NCBI GenBank assembly: GCA_021323455.1
Contig: JAJONN010000001.1
Location: 1 to 44,009 of the forward strand
Direction: 5' to 3'
DNA length: 44,009 nt
Origin: Alphaproteobacteria bacterium
GTDB taxonomy: Bacteria > Pseudomonadota > Alphaproteobacteria > Paracaedibacterales > VGCI01
The stretch's first letter is position 1. Each line of letters begins with the position of its first letter. A program made the translations under genes and the position numbers. Of the stretch, positions 9,219-17,700 are shown piece by piece. The notes under the pieces were generated by a model. That model saw only the letters and a list, made by a program, of their open reading frames with translations, had not been told where the DNA came from and made no database searches.

Positions 9219-10037
9219 TCATTCAAAATGGTTGTGTTCAAGTGCATCCAGGAGTTCGTTCTTGCAGTTTGCTCCCAATTTAAGCTTGACTTGATCGAGA
9301 TAACGTTCAACGATATGGGATGGGAGACCCATTTGTTCTGATTGCGTAAACCCCTTTGCAATTAATTCTAAACACTGCCTTTCCCGCTCTGATATAAAAG
9401 CCAGGTTTTTGTTGTATCTCATGATGTATTGCTTCGTTTGTATCCCTTGCAGAAATTTACCGATATTATCTTCCGCAAGTGATGTTGTTGCGGGCACAAT
9501 AGGGTTCCCATCCTTATAAATTGCCAGTCTGCGGGGGTCAGAATGATCCATTAAATCCGCTGCCTGCTCACAAAAGTATTGGATAAATTTCCATAACAGT
9601 GCCTTATGCTTCATATAAATTTCATAAATTTGCGAATTATCAGACTCAGAGGCAAAATTCCAGCCTTCTATAAAGGTACCCGTCCGTTTGTAAAAACTGA
9701 TTCCATGGCATATGTTATGGTCTCTCAGCGCGCGTAAAAAATAATCTCTTGTTTCATCCGGCCATATAAATGAGGTTGTTTCCGCATCGACCAAAGTCAA
9801 TATTTTGGAAAAGACTGTACCTGGGCCGTGAATATGCTGGATATGATATCTTGACCAGGCGTCTTGATTACAAATACGAAGGTATGTCGCGTCATCAAAC
9901 ATTTTCCGGTAACTAAAAGTTGTGATCCCTAAATATTTTAGAGGATCACATAATTTTTGAACCCGGTCGATATTTGATAAGTCAAACTCCAAAGCTGACT
10001 TGTTCATATTTATGATTGTATTTTGGTCTAGAGTCAT
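9219..10037 (-). CDS. LuxR-type regulator, tandem copy 1
   Basis: 272 residues, the same length as its neighbour at 8385-9203 and alike throughout, with long stretches of nearly identical DNA in the last third, so the duplication is recent. The C-terminal HTH has ISERERQCLELIAKGFTQSE and VERYLDQVKLKLGANCKNEL, with the same three-residue shortening. The N-terminal sensor domain contains TYLRICNQDAW, TSFIWPDETRD and FCEQAADLMDHSDPRRLAIY. Similarity to the paralogue extends only about ten bases upstream of ATG (AGTTTTCAA), and the clear ribosome-binding site of copy 2 is missing here. The upstream DNA runs into a decayed IS256-family transposase, so its promoter may have been replaced. Confidence 0.8.
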   Translation of the reverse strand: MTLDQNTIINMNKSALEFDLSNIDRVQKLCDPLKYLGITTFSYRKMFDDATYLRICNQDAWSRYHIQHIHGPGTVFSKILTLVDAETTSFIWPDETRDYFLRALRDHNICHGISFYKRTGTFIEGWNFASESDNSQIYEIYMKHKALLWKFIQYFCEQAADLMDHSDPRRLAIYKDGNPIVPATTSLAEDNIGKFLQGIQTKQYIMRYNKNLAFISERERQCLELIAKGFTQSEQMGLPSHIVERYLDQVKLKLGANCKNELLDALEHNHFE

Positions 10038-10121
10038 CTTGAAAACTTATGATAATTATGGACAGGGATATAGGTTGGTCAGGGATCTCAGTACTTTTCC
10101 AAAGGTTCTCCGGTCATTCGT

Positions 10122-10430
10122 ATGCAGCAAGCGATTAATAAGTACGTTACTATATCAAGAAATGCTTGGAAAAAATATCGTTAAAATTTATGCGGTGGAG
10201 ATTCGAAAATTGATTTATACAACCAATGCCATTGAGGGGATCCATCAGCAGATGAGGAAATTTACCAAAACCAAAGGGGCTTTCACCTCTGAAAACGCCC
10301 TTTTTAAGCTGGTTTATTGCGCTTGCCAGAAAATAGTTGAGAAATGGACGGTGCCTTTAAAAATTGGGTTCCGACCATTTCTCAGTTCGATGTACATTTT
10401 AAAAGAAGACCCAAGCTGAGGGCCAAATAA
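10122..10430 (+). pseudogene. IS256-family transposase remnant (C-terminal part)
   Basis: Residues VEIRKLIYTTNAIEG followed by MRKFTKTKGAFTSENALFKL and a WTVPLK segment match the C-terminal end of IS256-family (Mutator-type) transposases. At least two frameshifts are visible. Near 10180 the frame reading RNAWKKY must change to continue as VKIYAVEIRK. At about 10355 one A seems lost from an A run, after which the correct frame reads NWVPTISQFDVHFKRRPK and ends at TAA 10428-10430. The catalytic N-terminal portion is absent. No terminal inverted repeats were recognised. Confidence 0.8.
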
Positions 10431-10446
10431 TTAACCCTTGGCACAG

Positions 10447-11394
10447 TTATTTGAACAATCTCACATCTCTTTCCAAATCTCTCTTTGTGAAACCTTCCCT
10501 TTTTGCTTTGCAGTACCATTTCTCGGCTTGCTCTTTATCTTTCTCCACTTTGGCGCCATCTTCATACATGCTTCCAAGTAAAAATTGAGACAGTGGTTCT
10601 CCTTGATAAGCTGCTTTATGAATCCACTCAATAGCTTTCTTGTCATCTTTCTCCTCTTTCTCTTCGCCTACCATATATAAAAGGTCCTCGTCGTCTCCAT
10701 ATGAAAGACCAAGGAACAATTGAGCGAGTGGAAACTCTTGTGTTGCTGCCTTACGGAAAAGTTCTCTAGCTTCTATAGCTTGATCCCTATCTACTTCCTC
10801 GTTTTTCAGATACATTCTTCCAAGTTGAAATTGAGCAGCTGCATGGCCTTGTTCTTCAGCTTTACGATACCAGACATTAGCTTCCTGCTTAGCCTGAACC
10901 TTTGTGCCAAAATTTTCATACATCCATCCGAGGGTAAATTGAGATCGGGCAAATCCTTGCTTTGCGGCCTCAACCAGTGCTCGTTCTATATTATTGAAGC
11001 CCATGGGGCTAAGATAACCTCCAAATAAATAAGGTAAGGCAGTAATGAATATTGCTTGAGCATCTCCTGCATCAGCAAGCATGCTCCATTCCTCTTCATG
11101 CATTAACATTAAATTTCTCATGAAGTAGCTATTATAACAATATTGGCCAACGCCGATCATAGAGGCGCATTTTTCAAAAAGAGTACTTGCTTTCTCCAAG
11201 CTTATCCTAGCTTCCTGTAATCTTATTTCTAAAAGTTTTTTCTGCCCAAATGCTTCCAAAGCTTCATAAAAACCCTGGCTCCAAGTTTCTGCAAAATTGT
11301 TCTGTACCGCTTTTTCTGCCGCTATGGTTGAATCAATAAAAAATAAATTAATAAACACGGTTAATAAAAGTAAATGTTTTTTTAATCCCTTCAT
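10447..11394 (-). CDS. Exported Sel1-repeat protein
   Basis: 315 residues; AAGGAGATATT precedes the ATG. Residues 1-26 form a signal peptide (KKHLLLLTVFINLFFIDSTI, then AA), so the product should be exported. From about residue 135 it carries Sel1-like repeats (ALVEAAKQGFARSQFTLGWM; VWYRKAEEQGHAAAQFQLGR; ELFRKAATQEFPLAQLFLGL; EWIHKAAYQGEPLSQFLLGS), the helical-pair scaffold used for protein-protein contacts. The N-terminal ~60 residues (FAETWSQGFYEALEAFGQKK) are related to those of the next gene upstream (11631-12245). Sel1 proteins in intracellular bacteria often contribute to host interaction; that role is inferred. Its upstream sequence, including a palindrome 36 bases before the ATG, is also shared with that paralogue. 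Confidence 0.85.
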   Translation of the reverse strand: MKGLKKHLLLLTVFINLFFIDSTIAAEKAVQNNFAETWSQGFYEALEAFGQKKLLEIRLQEARISLEKASTLFEKCASMIGVGQYCYNSYFMRNLMLMHEEEWSMLADAGDAQAIFITALPYLFGGYLSPMGFNNIERALVEAAKQGFARSQFTLGWMYENFGTKVQAKQEANVWYRKAEEQGHAAAQFQLGRMYLKNEEVDRDQAIEARELFRKAATQEFPLAQLFLGLSYGDDEDLLYMVGEEKEEKDDKKAIEWIHKAAYQGEPLSQFLLGSMYEDGAKVEKDKEQAEKWYCKAKREGFTKRDLERDVRLFK

Positions 11395-11429
11395 TTGAAT
11401 ATCTCCTTCATTTTAAATTATCTAATATT

Positions 11430-11455
11430 TGGTAAGGCTTTCAAAAGCTCTGCCA
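11430..11455. promoter_or_regulatory. Imperfect palindrome 36 bases upstream of the Sel1 gene
   Basis: The sequence tggtaaggctttcaaaagct followed by ctgcca is a decayed version of the perfect palindrome at 12281-12306. It sits at the same distance from its ATG. It is not followed by a T run on the minus strand, so it is not a standard terminator. It may be an operator or a leader hairpin copied along with the gene. Confidence 0.45.
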
Positions 11456-11630
11456 AGAGTATGAATCGTTAAGGCTCTGAAAAATTTACGGGAACCTCGC
11501 AATTTAGGGGTGTTAACGAAATTTTCTAACTTTCTTTTCAACCGTTCCTGCCCAACCTTAGATTTAAAAATATCTCCTATTCTACCAACTGACTTCTTTC
11601 GTTCTGTAATTTGTCACGCTCATACTTAAT

Positions 11631-12245
11631 TTATCGTAATCTCCTAGTCTCCTTCCATTCTTCATTCCTCTTTGCCTCCATCTCCTCAGCCTGCGCTTGT
11701 TCCCATACGCGTCTTGCTTCTTGTGCCTCTTCCTCTGCTTCTTTTGCTCTCATCAACTCTTGCTTAGCTCGCTGTCTCTCTAGTGCCTGAAGTCCTTTGA
11801 GGACTTTTTGTGCATCTGCGTGGCCCCGAACAGCGGCTTTCTCATACAGTGCTCTTACCTCCTCACCGCAATCCTCCCTGATCTCTTCTTGGCTGTAATG
11901 GTATTCTAGAGCAAGCGTGTAATAGTGTTCTGCCTCTTTTGCTGTCCTAGTCTCCATTTCTTTCAGCACCTTGCCATACGCCTCCTTCCACACGCGCATT
12001 CCTTCCATGGTCTTTTGTTCTAATTCTTGCCGCTGTTCCATTCTCTGCTCTTCACCCGGATCTTTCAGCCCTAATTCTTCAAGCTTCGCTTGTCCGAATT
12101 TTTCCAGAAAATTATAAAAACCTCGAGCCCAAGCTACTTGAAATCCACTGCCCTTTCTTGTTTCTTCTGTTGCTATAGCTGAAAAAGCCAAAGACAAATT
12201 AATACATACGGTTCCTAAAAATAAATGTTTTTTTAATCGGTTCAT
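11631..12245 (-). CDS. Exported coiled-coil protein with one Sel1 repeat
   Basis: 204 residues; AAGGAGACACC precedes the ATG. The signal peptide (KKHLFLGTVCINLSLAFSAI) and residues 27-60 (FQVAWARGFYNFLEKFGQAK) are paralogous to the Sel1 protein at 10447-11394. After that it diverges: a charged, Glu/Arg/Lys-rich helical region, a single Sel1-like unit (ALYEKAAVRGHADAQ, about residues 129-143) and a strongly charged C-terminal coiled coil (AKEAEEEAQEARRVWEQAQA). It is either a shortened relative of the neighbour that lost most repeats or a protein re-purposed by adding a coiled coil. No enzymatic motif is visible. Confidence 0.75.
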   Translation of the reverse strand: MNRLKKHLFLGTVCINLSLAFSAIATEETRKGSGFQVAWARGFYNFLEKFGQAKLEELGLKDPGEEQRMEQRQELEQKTMEGMRVWKEAYGKVLKEMETRTAKEAEHYYTLALEYHYSQEEIREDCGEEVRALYEKAAVRGHADAQKVLKGLQALERQRAKQELMRAKEAEEEAQEARRVWEQAQAEEMEAKRNEEWKETRRLR

Positions 12246-12280
12246 TGGGGTGTCTCCTTCGTTCTAAGCTGCCTCTTATT

Positions 12281-12306
12281 TGGCAAGGCTTTTGAAAGCC
12301 TTGCCA
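12281..12306. promoter_or_regulatory. Perfect 12 bp inverted repeat 36 bases upstream of the gene at 11631-12245
   Basis: The arms tggcaaggcttt and aaagccttgcca are separated by TG. It lies between the stop of the coiled-coil gene (12331-13851) and the start of the next gene. No U tract follows on the minus-strand transcript, so it fits poorly as an intrinsic terminator. The same element at the same distance precedes the paralogous gene at 10447-11394, which favours a function linked to expression of this pair or inheritance by duplication. Confidence 0.5.
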
Positions 12307-12330
12307 GAAATATGAATCTTTGAGAATTCG

Positions 12331-13851
12331 TCAAAAATTACAAGGTTTCACCCTAGGACCAGGCACTGGCACTGGTGGGATGACCACTGGCTCTTGATGC
12401 AGCGTTTCCAAAATATTTTGGAGAACTTGTTTGTTGATATGTCTACCCAAAATATTATAAACATTTTCAATAATCCTTGCAGACAACTCTTCTGGAGTCT
12501 TTATATCTCTTATACGTGTTTGCAGCCCGATTTTTGTCATATCATTCCAAGACGTAATCGGATGGGACTCCAATGCTCCGATGCACAAGCCCAGCAATCC
12601 GTAGGGAGATTGACGGATCACAGCTTCTAACAATCGCGAGGGTTTTTCCTCTTGATAGCCATAGGCTGATAAAATATTTTTGAAAATATTAAGCTCTCTG
12701 AGGATTGTTTCCTCACTTAATACTGATAATGCTGGTAAATTTTGGGGATTTTCCACAAGCCTTTCCAATAACTGGCCCTGAGATTTAAAGTTCAAGGAGA
12801 TTTTTTTACTTTGCGGCACACGCTGTTCTTCTTGCCCGTCCTTTTCATCTTCGGCCGCTGTAGGAGCAAAAAGCGCACCTTGAGCAGTTGAAGACCCCAC
12901 TTGGATGGCAAATACATCTTCATGAAGACGGTTTGTGAGATTTTGCATGATAACTTGTAGTTGTCTCTTATACGCTTCCTCTCCCTCTTCTCCTCTTTGA
13001 AGGACAACAGAGGGTAATTCCATTGTGCGGGCAAAAAGCGGAAATAGCTTTTCTGTATCTAGGTGGGTAGATGATGGGATAGCCAAGCTTTCCAAAACAG
13101 TTTTTGGTAAATTGTGGGTAAAAGAATTCTTGGAACACAATCCTCTAACATACGTCTCATATAGCCCCTTAACTTCCTCAACTTTTTGAGTTATGAGGCG
13201 CTGGATATCATCAGAAGAGCAGCTCTTGTGCTGCTGCTTCCTCAGATAATTGTCCAGTATGTCGAACTCTGCTTTTAGATCATCTTCACTTTTGTCCAGA
13301 GCAGGTAGGTATTTTCTATAGGTCTCTAACTTCTCATCTATACTTTTGATTTCATCATCATACACCACTTTGAGTATTGGATTATTACGTATTATTTGCT
13401 CCGCATTTTCTTTTTTCCTTTTAAGTTCTTCAATTTCTTTTTCGATTTTTTCTCTTGCTTTCTCATAGCTTCGATCTTCGCCACCATAATTTTCTAATGC
13501 TTCAAGGTGGAGATTGAGATTCATTGTTATCTGACTCATTGCTTGTTGAACAGCCTGAATCGCTTCATCCAATTCGGGTAAAGATACCTGTGTGTGCATT
13601 GTCATGATATCTTGGCGCAAATTCTGAATGGACGCCCTATACTGCTCTATCAGAAAAGGATGATAAAAAGAACTTTGTTTAAACGAATCATCCAGTGACC
13701 TTTCTTGAGCAGAAGATATATGCCGCACTCCCAATGAATCAGAAGCCGAAGATGGACGATCCATGGAACGATCCATGCTCAAACTACCTTGCGAAAGGGC
13801 AAGTGTTACAGCAAAAAGAGTTGAGGAAGTTAAAAGTTTAAGTTTATTCAT
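12331..13851 (-). CDS. Exported coiled-coil protein of unknown function
   Basis: 506 residues; GGAG lies nine bases before the ATG. Residues 1-25 form a signal peptide (LKLLTSSTLFAVTLALSQGS). Residues ~70-225 are predicted coiled coil (YEKAREKIEKEIEELKRKKE and neighbours). The rest is helical with a glutamate-rich linker around residue 335, and the C terminus ends in a proline/valine segment (VVIPPVPVPGPR). I recognise no domain family. It is on the same strand as the two Sel1-type genes and directly upstream of them, and all three have signal peptides, so they may form an exported-protein cluster. Codon and base use are AT-rich like the neighbours and unlike the housekeeping genes. Confidence 0.7.
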   Translation of the reverse strand: MNKLKLLTSSTLFAVTLALSQGSLSMDRSMDRPSSASDSLGVRHISSAQERSLDDSFKQSSFYHPFLIEQYRASIQNLRQDIMTMHTQVSLPELDEAIQAVQQAMSQITMNLNLHLEALENYGGEDRSYEKAREKIEKEIEELKRKKENAEQIIRNNPILKVVYDDEIKSIDEKLETYRKYLPALDKSEDDLKAEFDILDNYLRKQQHKSCSSDDIQRLITQKVEEVKGLYETYVRGLCSKNSFTHNLPKTVLESLAIPSSTHLDTEKLFPLFARTMELPSVVLQRGEEGEEAYKRQLQVIMQNLTNRLHEDVFAIQVGSSTAQGALFAPTAAEDEKDGQEEQRVPQSKKISLNFKSQGQLLERLVENPQNLPALSVLSEETILRELNIFKNILSAYGYQEEKPSRLLEAVIRQSPYGLLGLCIGALESHPITSWNDMTKIGLQTRIRDIKTPEELSARIIENVYNILGRHINKQVLQNILETLHQEPVVIPPVPVPGPRVKPCNF

Positions 13852-13890
13852 TGAAGTTCTCCATTTTATAAAAGTTTAAGTACCATTTTT

Positions 13891-13995
13891 ATGGCTGACC
13901 CCTTCAACCACCCCGAACCATTCGACGCAGCAGCGGTCAGACAGGTTGACCTTAAAGCGATCAGCGAGGGCGCAGGAGATGAAGAATCTACTTAA
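13891..13995 (+). other. Small open frame of uncertain status (34 codons)
   Basis: ATG to TAA encoding MADPFNHPEPFDAAAVRQVD and 14 more residues. Its composition is visibly more GC-rich than the flanking DNA, so it may be a fragment of an older gene. No ribosome-binding site is evident, and I do not recognise it. Confidence 0.2.
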
Positions 13996-14125
13996 GAACC
14001 AACCATAGAAAATTTTACGTAGTTCTTTAACTTCCAGCAAAAATGCTTTAGGTTAGGCGTTACCATGTTACCGGGCGCTTTTCATATTCTGGAAGTTGTC
14101 GGGATAATCAGAGCAAGGAAGTATC

Positions 14126-17100
14126 ATGGCCGATCAAGATAACCAACTTATCCTTCCCCAGGAAATTTATTCAGCCCATCTAAAAACAATCCATGCTGTC
14201 AGGTTGTCGAAGAGGGAAATTGATATTATTGCTTGCGTTCTCAATGGCCGGTCAGCAAAAGGGATTGGGCATTTTTTATCCCTGTCTCCCCGGACTGTCG
14301 AAGCCCACATCCATAATGCGATGAAAAAACTAGGCTGTACATCGCGGGAAAGCATGATTACCTTGCTTGAAAGCACCGGGCAATTTTTAACGCTCAAATC
14401 TTATTACCTGAGCTTGCTCACCTACAGCGCCTTTGAGAAATCCCTGAAGGATATTGCTAAACAGGAAACAGGCACAAGCGCCCAGAAGAGTTGCCTGATT
14501 GTTTACTGGCAAGACAACAACCCTGCTTTTTTTCAGGACCTCAAAACCCATTTAAGCCTTGCGGGTATAGCAACCTCCCTGGAACTGCGACAACAGCGTG
14601 CATCTTTTTCCCAGCTTACCCAGGAAACCCACCAGGATATTTATACGATCTATATTATGCCGGATTCATCGGGGCCTGCTGCACCGGCTCATCCAGGTAA
14701 GCGTAAAGAGATGCCCCGCTCCTCTTCTCAAACAACCTTTTGTGTGGATAAAGTTCTCTTTTTGCTGTCCCAAATGGCAATACCAGAAATAACTTTGCAG
14801 GATGGAGCGCATTATCCCCATATCAACCTTGCTGACCAGAAGAACTATTACTTTCTGGTTTTTTCAATCCTTACGAAGATTTTACCTAGCCTTAACCTGA
14901 AGAAGACCATTGCAACTTTTGAAGAAAAGCATGGTATGTTAAACACTTCTTCTGAGTCAGACAGAACGTATCCAGAAGGAAAAGCGCGGGCAAAAAATGG
15001 GGGTCAAATTGTCGCCCAGCTAAAAAAGGTTTTGCTCAACAGAAAGACGGGAATTCTCCCGTCTTTTCTGACGAATTTGCTGGCTGCTTTATTAGTGCCT
15101 GTCCTGCTCTTTACCTGCCAACGGTATGTCGCTGATGAACCGGGTACCATAAAAGCAGACAAGGCCCAGCGTAGTCTGCAAGCTCAAGACCACTCCCCCA
15201 ATCAATTCGTCCGATCTGACCTCGTTATCCCTGCAGAATCTGTGCTCTTAAACCGATTGGCCATCATCCAGCAGATTGAGAACCAGTTTAAAGAGCAAAA
15301 AGAAGACATCAAAACAGTTGCTCTTGTCGGGATAGGGGGCGCAGGTAAAACCACCCTTGCTCGCCAATATGCCCATTCCCAAGAATTACCTGTTATTTGG
15401 GAAATTAATGCTGAAACTCAAGAAAGCCTTAAGGGTTCATTTGAAAATCTTGCTTACGCTATCTTAAAAACGAATAAAGAAAAAAATGCATTAAGAGAGC
15501 TGCAAGGCATTAAAAGTGCTACAGAGCGGGAAGAGAAAGTAATGCGACTGGTCAAAGAGTCCTTAAGGTCACACTTAGATTGGCTTTTAATTTATGATAA
15601 TGTGGAACAATTTAATGATATTCGAAAATATTTTCCCTCTGATTCCCGTGCTTGGGGAAAAGGGAAGGTGATCCTAACCACGCAGAATAGTCATATGCAA
15701 AACAATAACCGTATCCACTTGACAATCCAGGTAGGAGGGTTAGAGCCGTCTGAAAAATTGGATCTTTTTCTCAAGGTTATGAGTCGAGATTCTTTATCTC
15801 CTTTCAGTGTCATAGAAATTGGGCAAGCAGAAAAGTTTTTAAATTATATACCACCATTCCCTCTGGATGTTTCTGCAGCAGCTTATTATTTAAAAGCAAC
15901 CAATATTTCTTATAAAGAATATTTGGCGCGTCTAGACAATAGCAATGAAGAATTTCTAGAAATGCAGAAAAATGTTCTTAATGGGGCAACAGAATATACA
16001 AGAACCCGTTATAGCATTATCTCTTTATCTTTAAAAGATTTTATCCATAAGAATAAAAATTTTTGCGATCTTTTGTTACTGACAAGCCTTTTGGATGCCG
16101 AAAACATTCCAAGAGATTTATTGAACCTCTATAAAGGTGAGCTTATTGTTGATAATTTTATTTATTCTTTGAAAAAATATTCATTGATCGTCGGCCCATT
16201 ATTGCAGCCAGCCCCTTCTTTATCCCATATATTTATTCATCGTAGCACCCAAAATATTAGTTTTGCTTACCTGGCTGAATTTTTAAAGTTAAACAAAGAT
16301 AGCTCATTACTAAAAGAAATTGTTTGTCTCCTGGATGATTATCTTGGCCAAGCCATAGAGGCAGAAGATTTCCCAAAAATGCAAATTATGGTGGGGCACC
16401 TTGAGAAATTCCTGCATCACCGTAATTTATTGACAGATTTTTCCCAAGGATTATTAGAAAGCAAGCTAGCCTGTATATATTATTTTATCAAGAACAATAA
16501 ATCACGCCAAGCAATTAAAAACATTATAAAAATTTTGGTCTCTCGAAGTTCAAAGATATTATCTTCAGATGAAGATAGATCAAAGCTTGCTCGTTCCCTT
16601 CTTCAGGTAGGTGTTGTTTGCACCGAGTTGAGGCTTTATAAGGAGGCTCTAGAATTAATTGAACATGCTGCCAAGATTTATGGAAAAAGCGGTTTAAGGC
16701 AAAATCTTGAGTTATCCTGGGCTTTGTCTCACTTAGGAAATGTCTATAGACGGCTGGGAAATTATGAAAAGGCAAGAGATTATCTTGAAGACAGTGTTCG
16801 CCTCAGGAAACAATATGAAATTGATGACAAGCGTATAGTTCACACTTTATCCTGCTTAGGAAGTGTCTATAGAGGACTCGGTTCCTATCAAAAATCTATA
16901 GAGATTTTAGAAGAAAGCTTAAAGCTTTGTGAGAAATATTATCCTAAAGACCACATTAGAGTTGGCAGGGCTTTAAAATCATTAGGGACTGTATACAGGA
17001 GATTAGGAGATTACAAGAAAGCTAAGGAGTATATTGAAAGAAGCGTCTTGATTTTTAAGAAATATTTTCCTGAAAATCACCTCAATATAGGATTAACCCT

Positions 17101-17683
17101 GGCTTATTTAGGAAATTGTTTGAGGGAACTGGGGGAATATCAGAAATCCTGTAATTGCCTTAAGCAAAGTTTAAGGATCCATCAGAAGCACTTTGATGAA
17201 AATGATGCTATAATAGGATGGATACTGTTTCATTTGGCCAAGACTTACAAAGACCTTGGCAGGTACCAAGAATCCCAGGAATTATTTGACAAAGTCCTTA
17301 AAATTTATGATAAGAAGTGCGGAGGAGAAAATATTGAAACAGCCCGTTTGCTGAGAGATGTGGCTGAGATTTATCTTGAAAAGAATTGTCTGGATGATGC
17401 AGAAAGTTTTACTAAGAGATCTTTGGGCATTCTCGAACACCGTAACCATATTGATGTTTATCGGTCACTTGAAACTTTAGGGGAAATATACCTTAAAAAA
17501 TCTATCCAATTACCCACTACCAAAAATAGTCAGAATTTTAAAAACCAAGCCATAGATCAGTTCAACCAGGCACTAAAAATAGCAAGGCAACACTTCCCAA
17601 AGACCTCTGCTCACATTCAAAGGATACACTCTAAAATTAAAATCTTACAAGAAGAAAGGTCGCGATTATTTGTCAAAAAATAG
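14126..17683 (+). CDS. LuxR HTH / transmembrane / NB-ARC / TPR protein
   Basis: 1185 residues; AAGGAAG precedes the ATG. In order: a LuxR-type HTH at ~22-85 (LSKREIDIIACVLNGRSAKG, LSPRTVEAHIHNAMKKLG); an unrecognised alpha/beta region (~110-280); a hydrophobic stretch at ~311-330 (FLTNLLAALLVPVLLFTC) that looks like one membrane helix; an NB-ARC ATPase with Walker A VGIGGAGKTTLA (~399-410), Walker B-like DWLLIYDNV (~486-494), sensor-like KVILTTQNS (~515) and PFPLDVSAAAYYL (~580); and tetratricopeptide repeats from ~790 to the end, of the ~42-residue kinesin-light-chain type. MalT-like STAND regulators carry the LuxR HTH at the C terminus; here it is N-terminal and separated by a membrane helix, suggesting a membrane-tethered DNA-binding switch. 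It converges with the NB-ARC gene at 17701. Confidence 0.85.
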   Translation: MADQDNQLILPQEIYSAHLKTIHAVRLSKREIDIIACVLNGRSAKGIGHFLSLSPRTVEAHIHNAMKKLGCTSRESMITLLESTGQFLTLKSYYLSLLTYSAFEKSLKDIAKQETGTSAQKSCLIVYWQDNNPAFFQDLKTHLSLAGIATSLELRQQRASFSQLTQETHQDIYTIYIMPDSSGPAAPAHPGKRKEMPRSSSQTTFCVDKVLFLLSQMAIPEITLQDGAHYPHINLADQKNYYFLVFSILTKILPSLNLKKTIATFEEKHGMLNTSSESDRTYPEGKARAKNGGQIVAQLKKVLLNRKTGILPSFLTNLLAALLVPVLLFTCQRYVADEPGTIKADKAQRSLQAQDHSPNQFVRSDLVIPAESVLLNRLAIIQQIENQFKEQKEDIKTVALVGIGGAGKTTLARQYAHSQELPVIWEINAETQESLKGSFENLAYAILKTNKEKNALRELQGIKSATEREEKVMRLVKESLRSHLDWLLIYDNVEQFNDIRKYFPSDSRAWGKGKVILTTQNSHMQNNNRIHLTIQVGGLEPSEKLDLFLKVMSRDSLSPFSVIEIGQAEKFLNYIPPFPLDVSAAAYYLKATNISYKEYLARLDNSNEEFLEMQKNVLNGATEYTRTRYSIISLSLKDFIHKNKNFCDLLLLTSLLDAENIPRDLLNLYKGELIVDNFIYSLKKYSLIVGPLLQPAPSLSHIFIHRSTQNISFAYLAEFLKLNKDSSLLKEIVCLLDDYLGQAIEAEDFPKMQIMVGHLEKFLHHRNLLTDFSQGLLESKLACIYYFIKNNKSRQAIKNIIKILVSRSSKILSSDEDRSKLARSLLQVGVVCTELRLYKEALELIEHAAKIYGKSGLRQNLELSWALSHLGNVYRRLGNYEKARDYLEDSVRLRKQYEIDDKRIVHTLSCLGSVYRGLGSYQKSIEILEESLKLCEKYYPKDHIRVGRALKSLGTVYRRLGDYKKAKEYIERSVLIFKKYFPENHLNIGLTLAYLGNCLRELGEYQKSCNCLKQSLRIHQKHFDENDAIIGWILFHLAKTYKDLGRYQESQELFDKVLKIYDKKCGGENIETARLLRDVAEIYLEKNCLDDAESFTKRSLGILEHRNHIDVYRSLETLGEIYLKKSIQLPTTKNSQNFKNQAIDQFNQALKIARQHFPKTSAHIQRIHSKIKILQEERSRLFVKK

Positions 17684-17700
17684 TATAATTTTACTCAATA

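Noticed and set aside
12281-12306. Intrinsic terminator for the gene at 12331-13851
   Set aside because: The hairpin is good but no T run follows on the minus-strand transcript.
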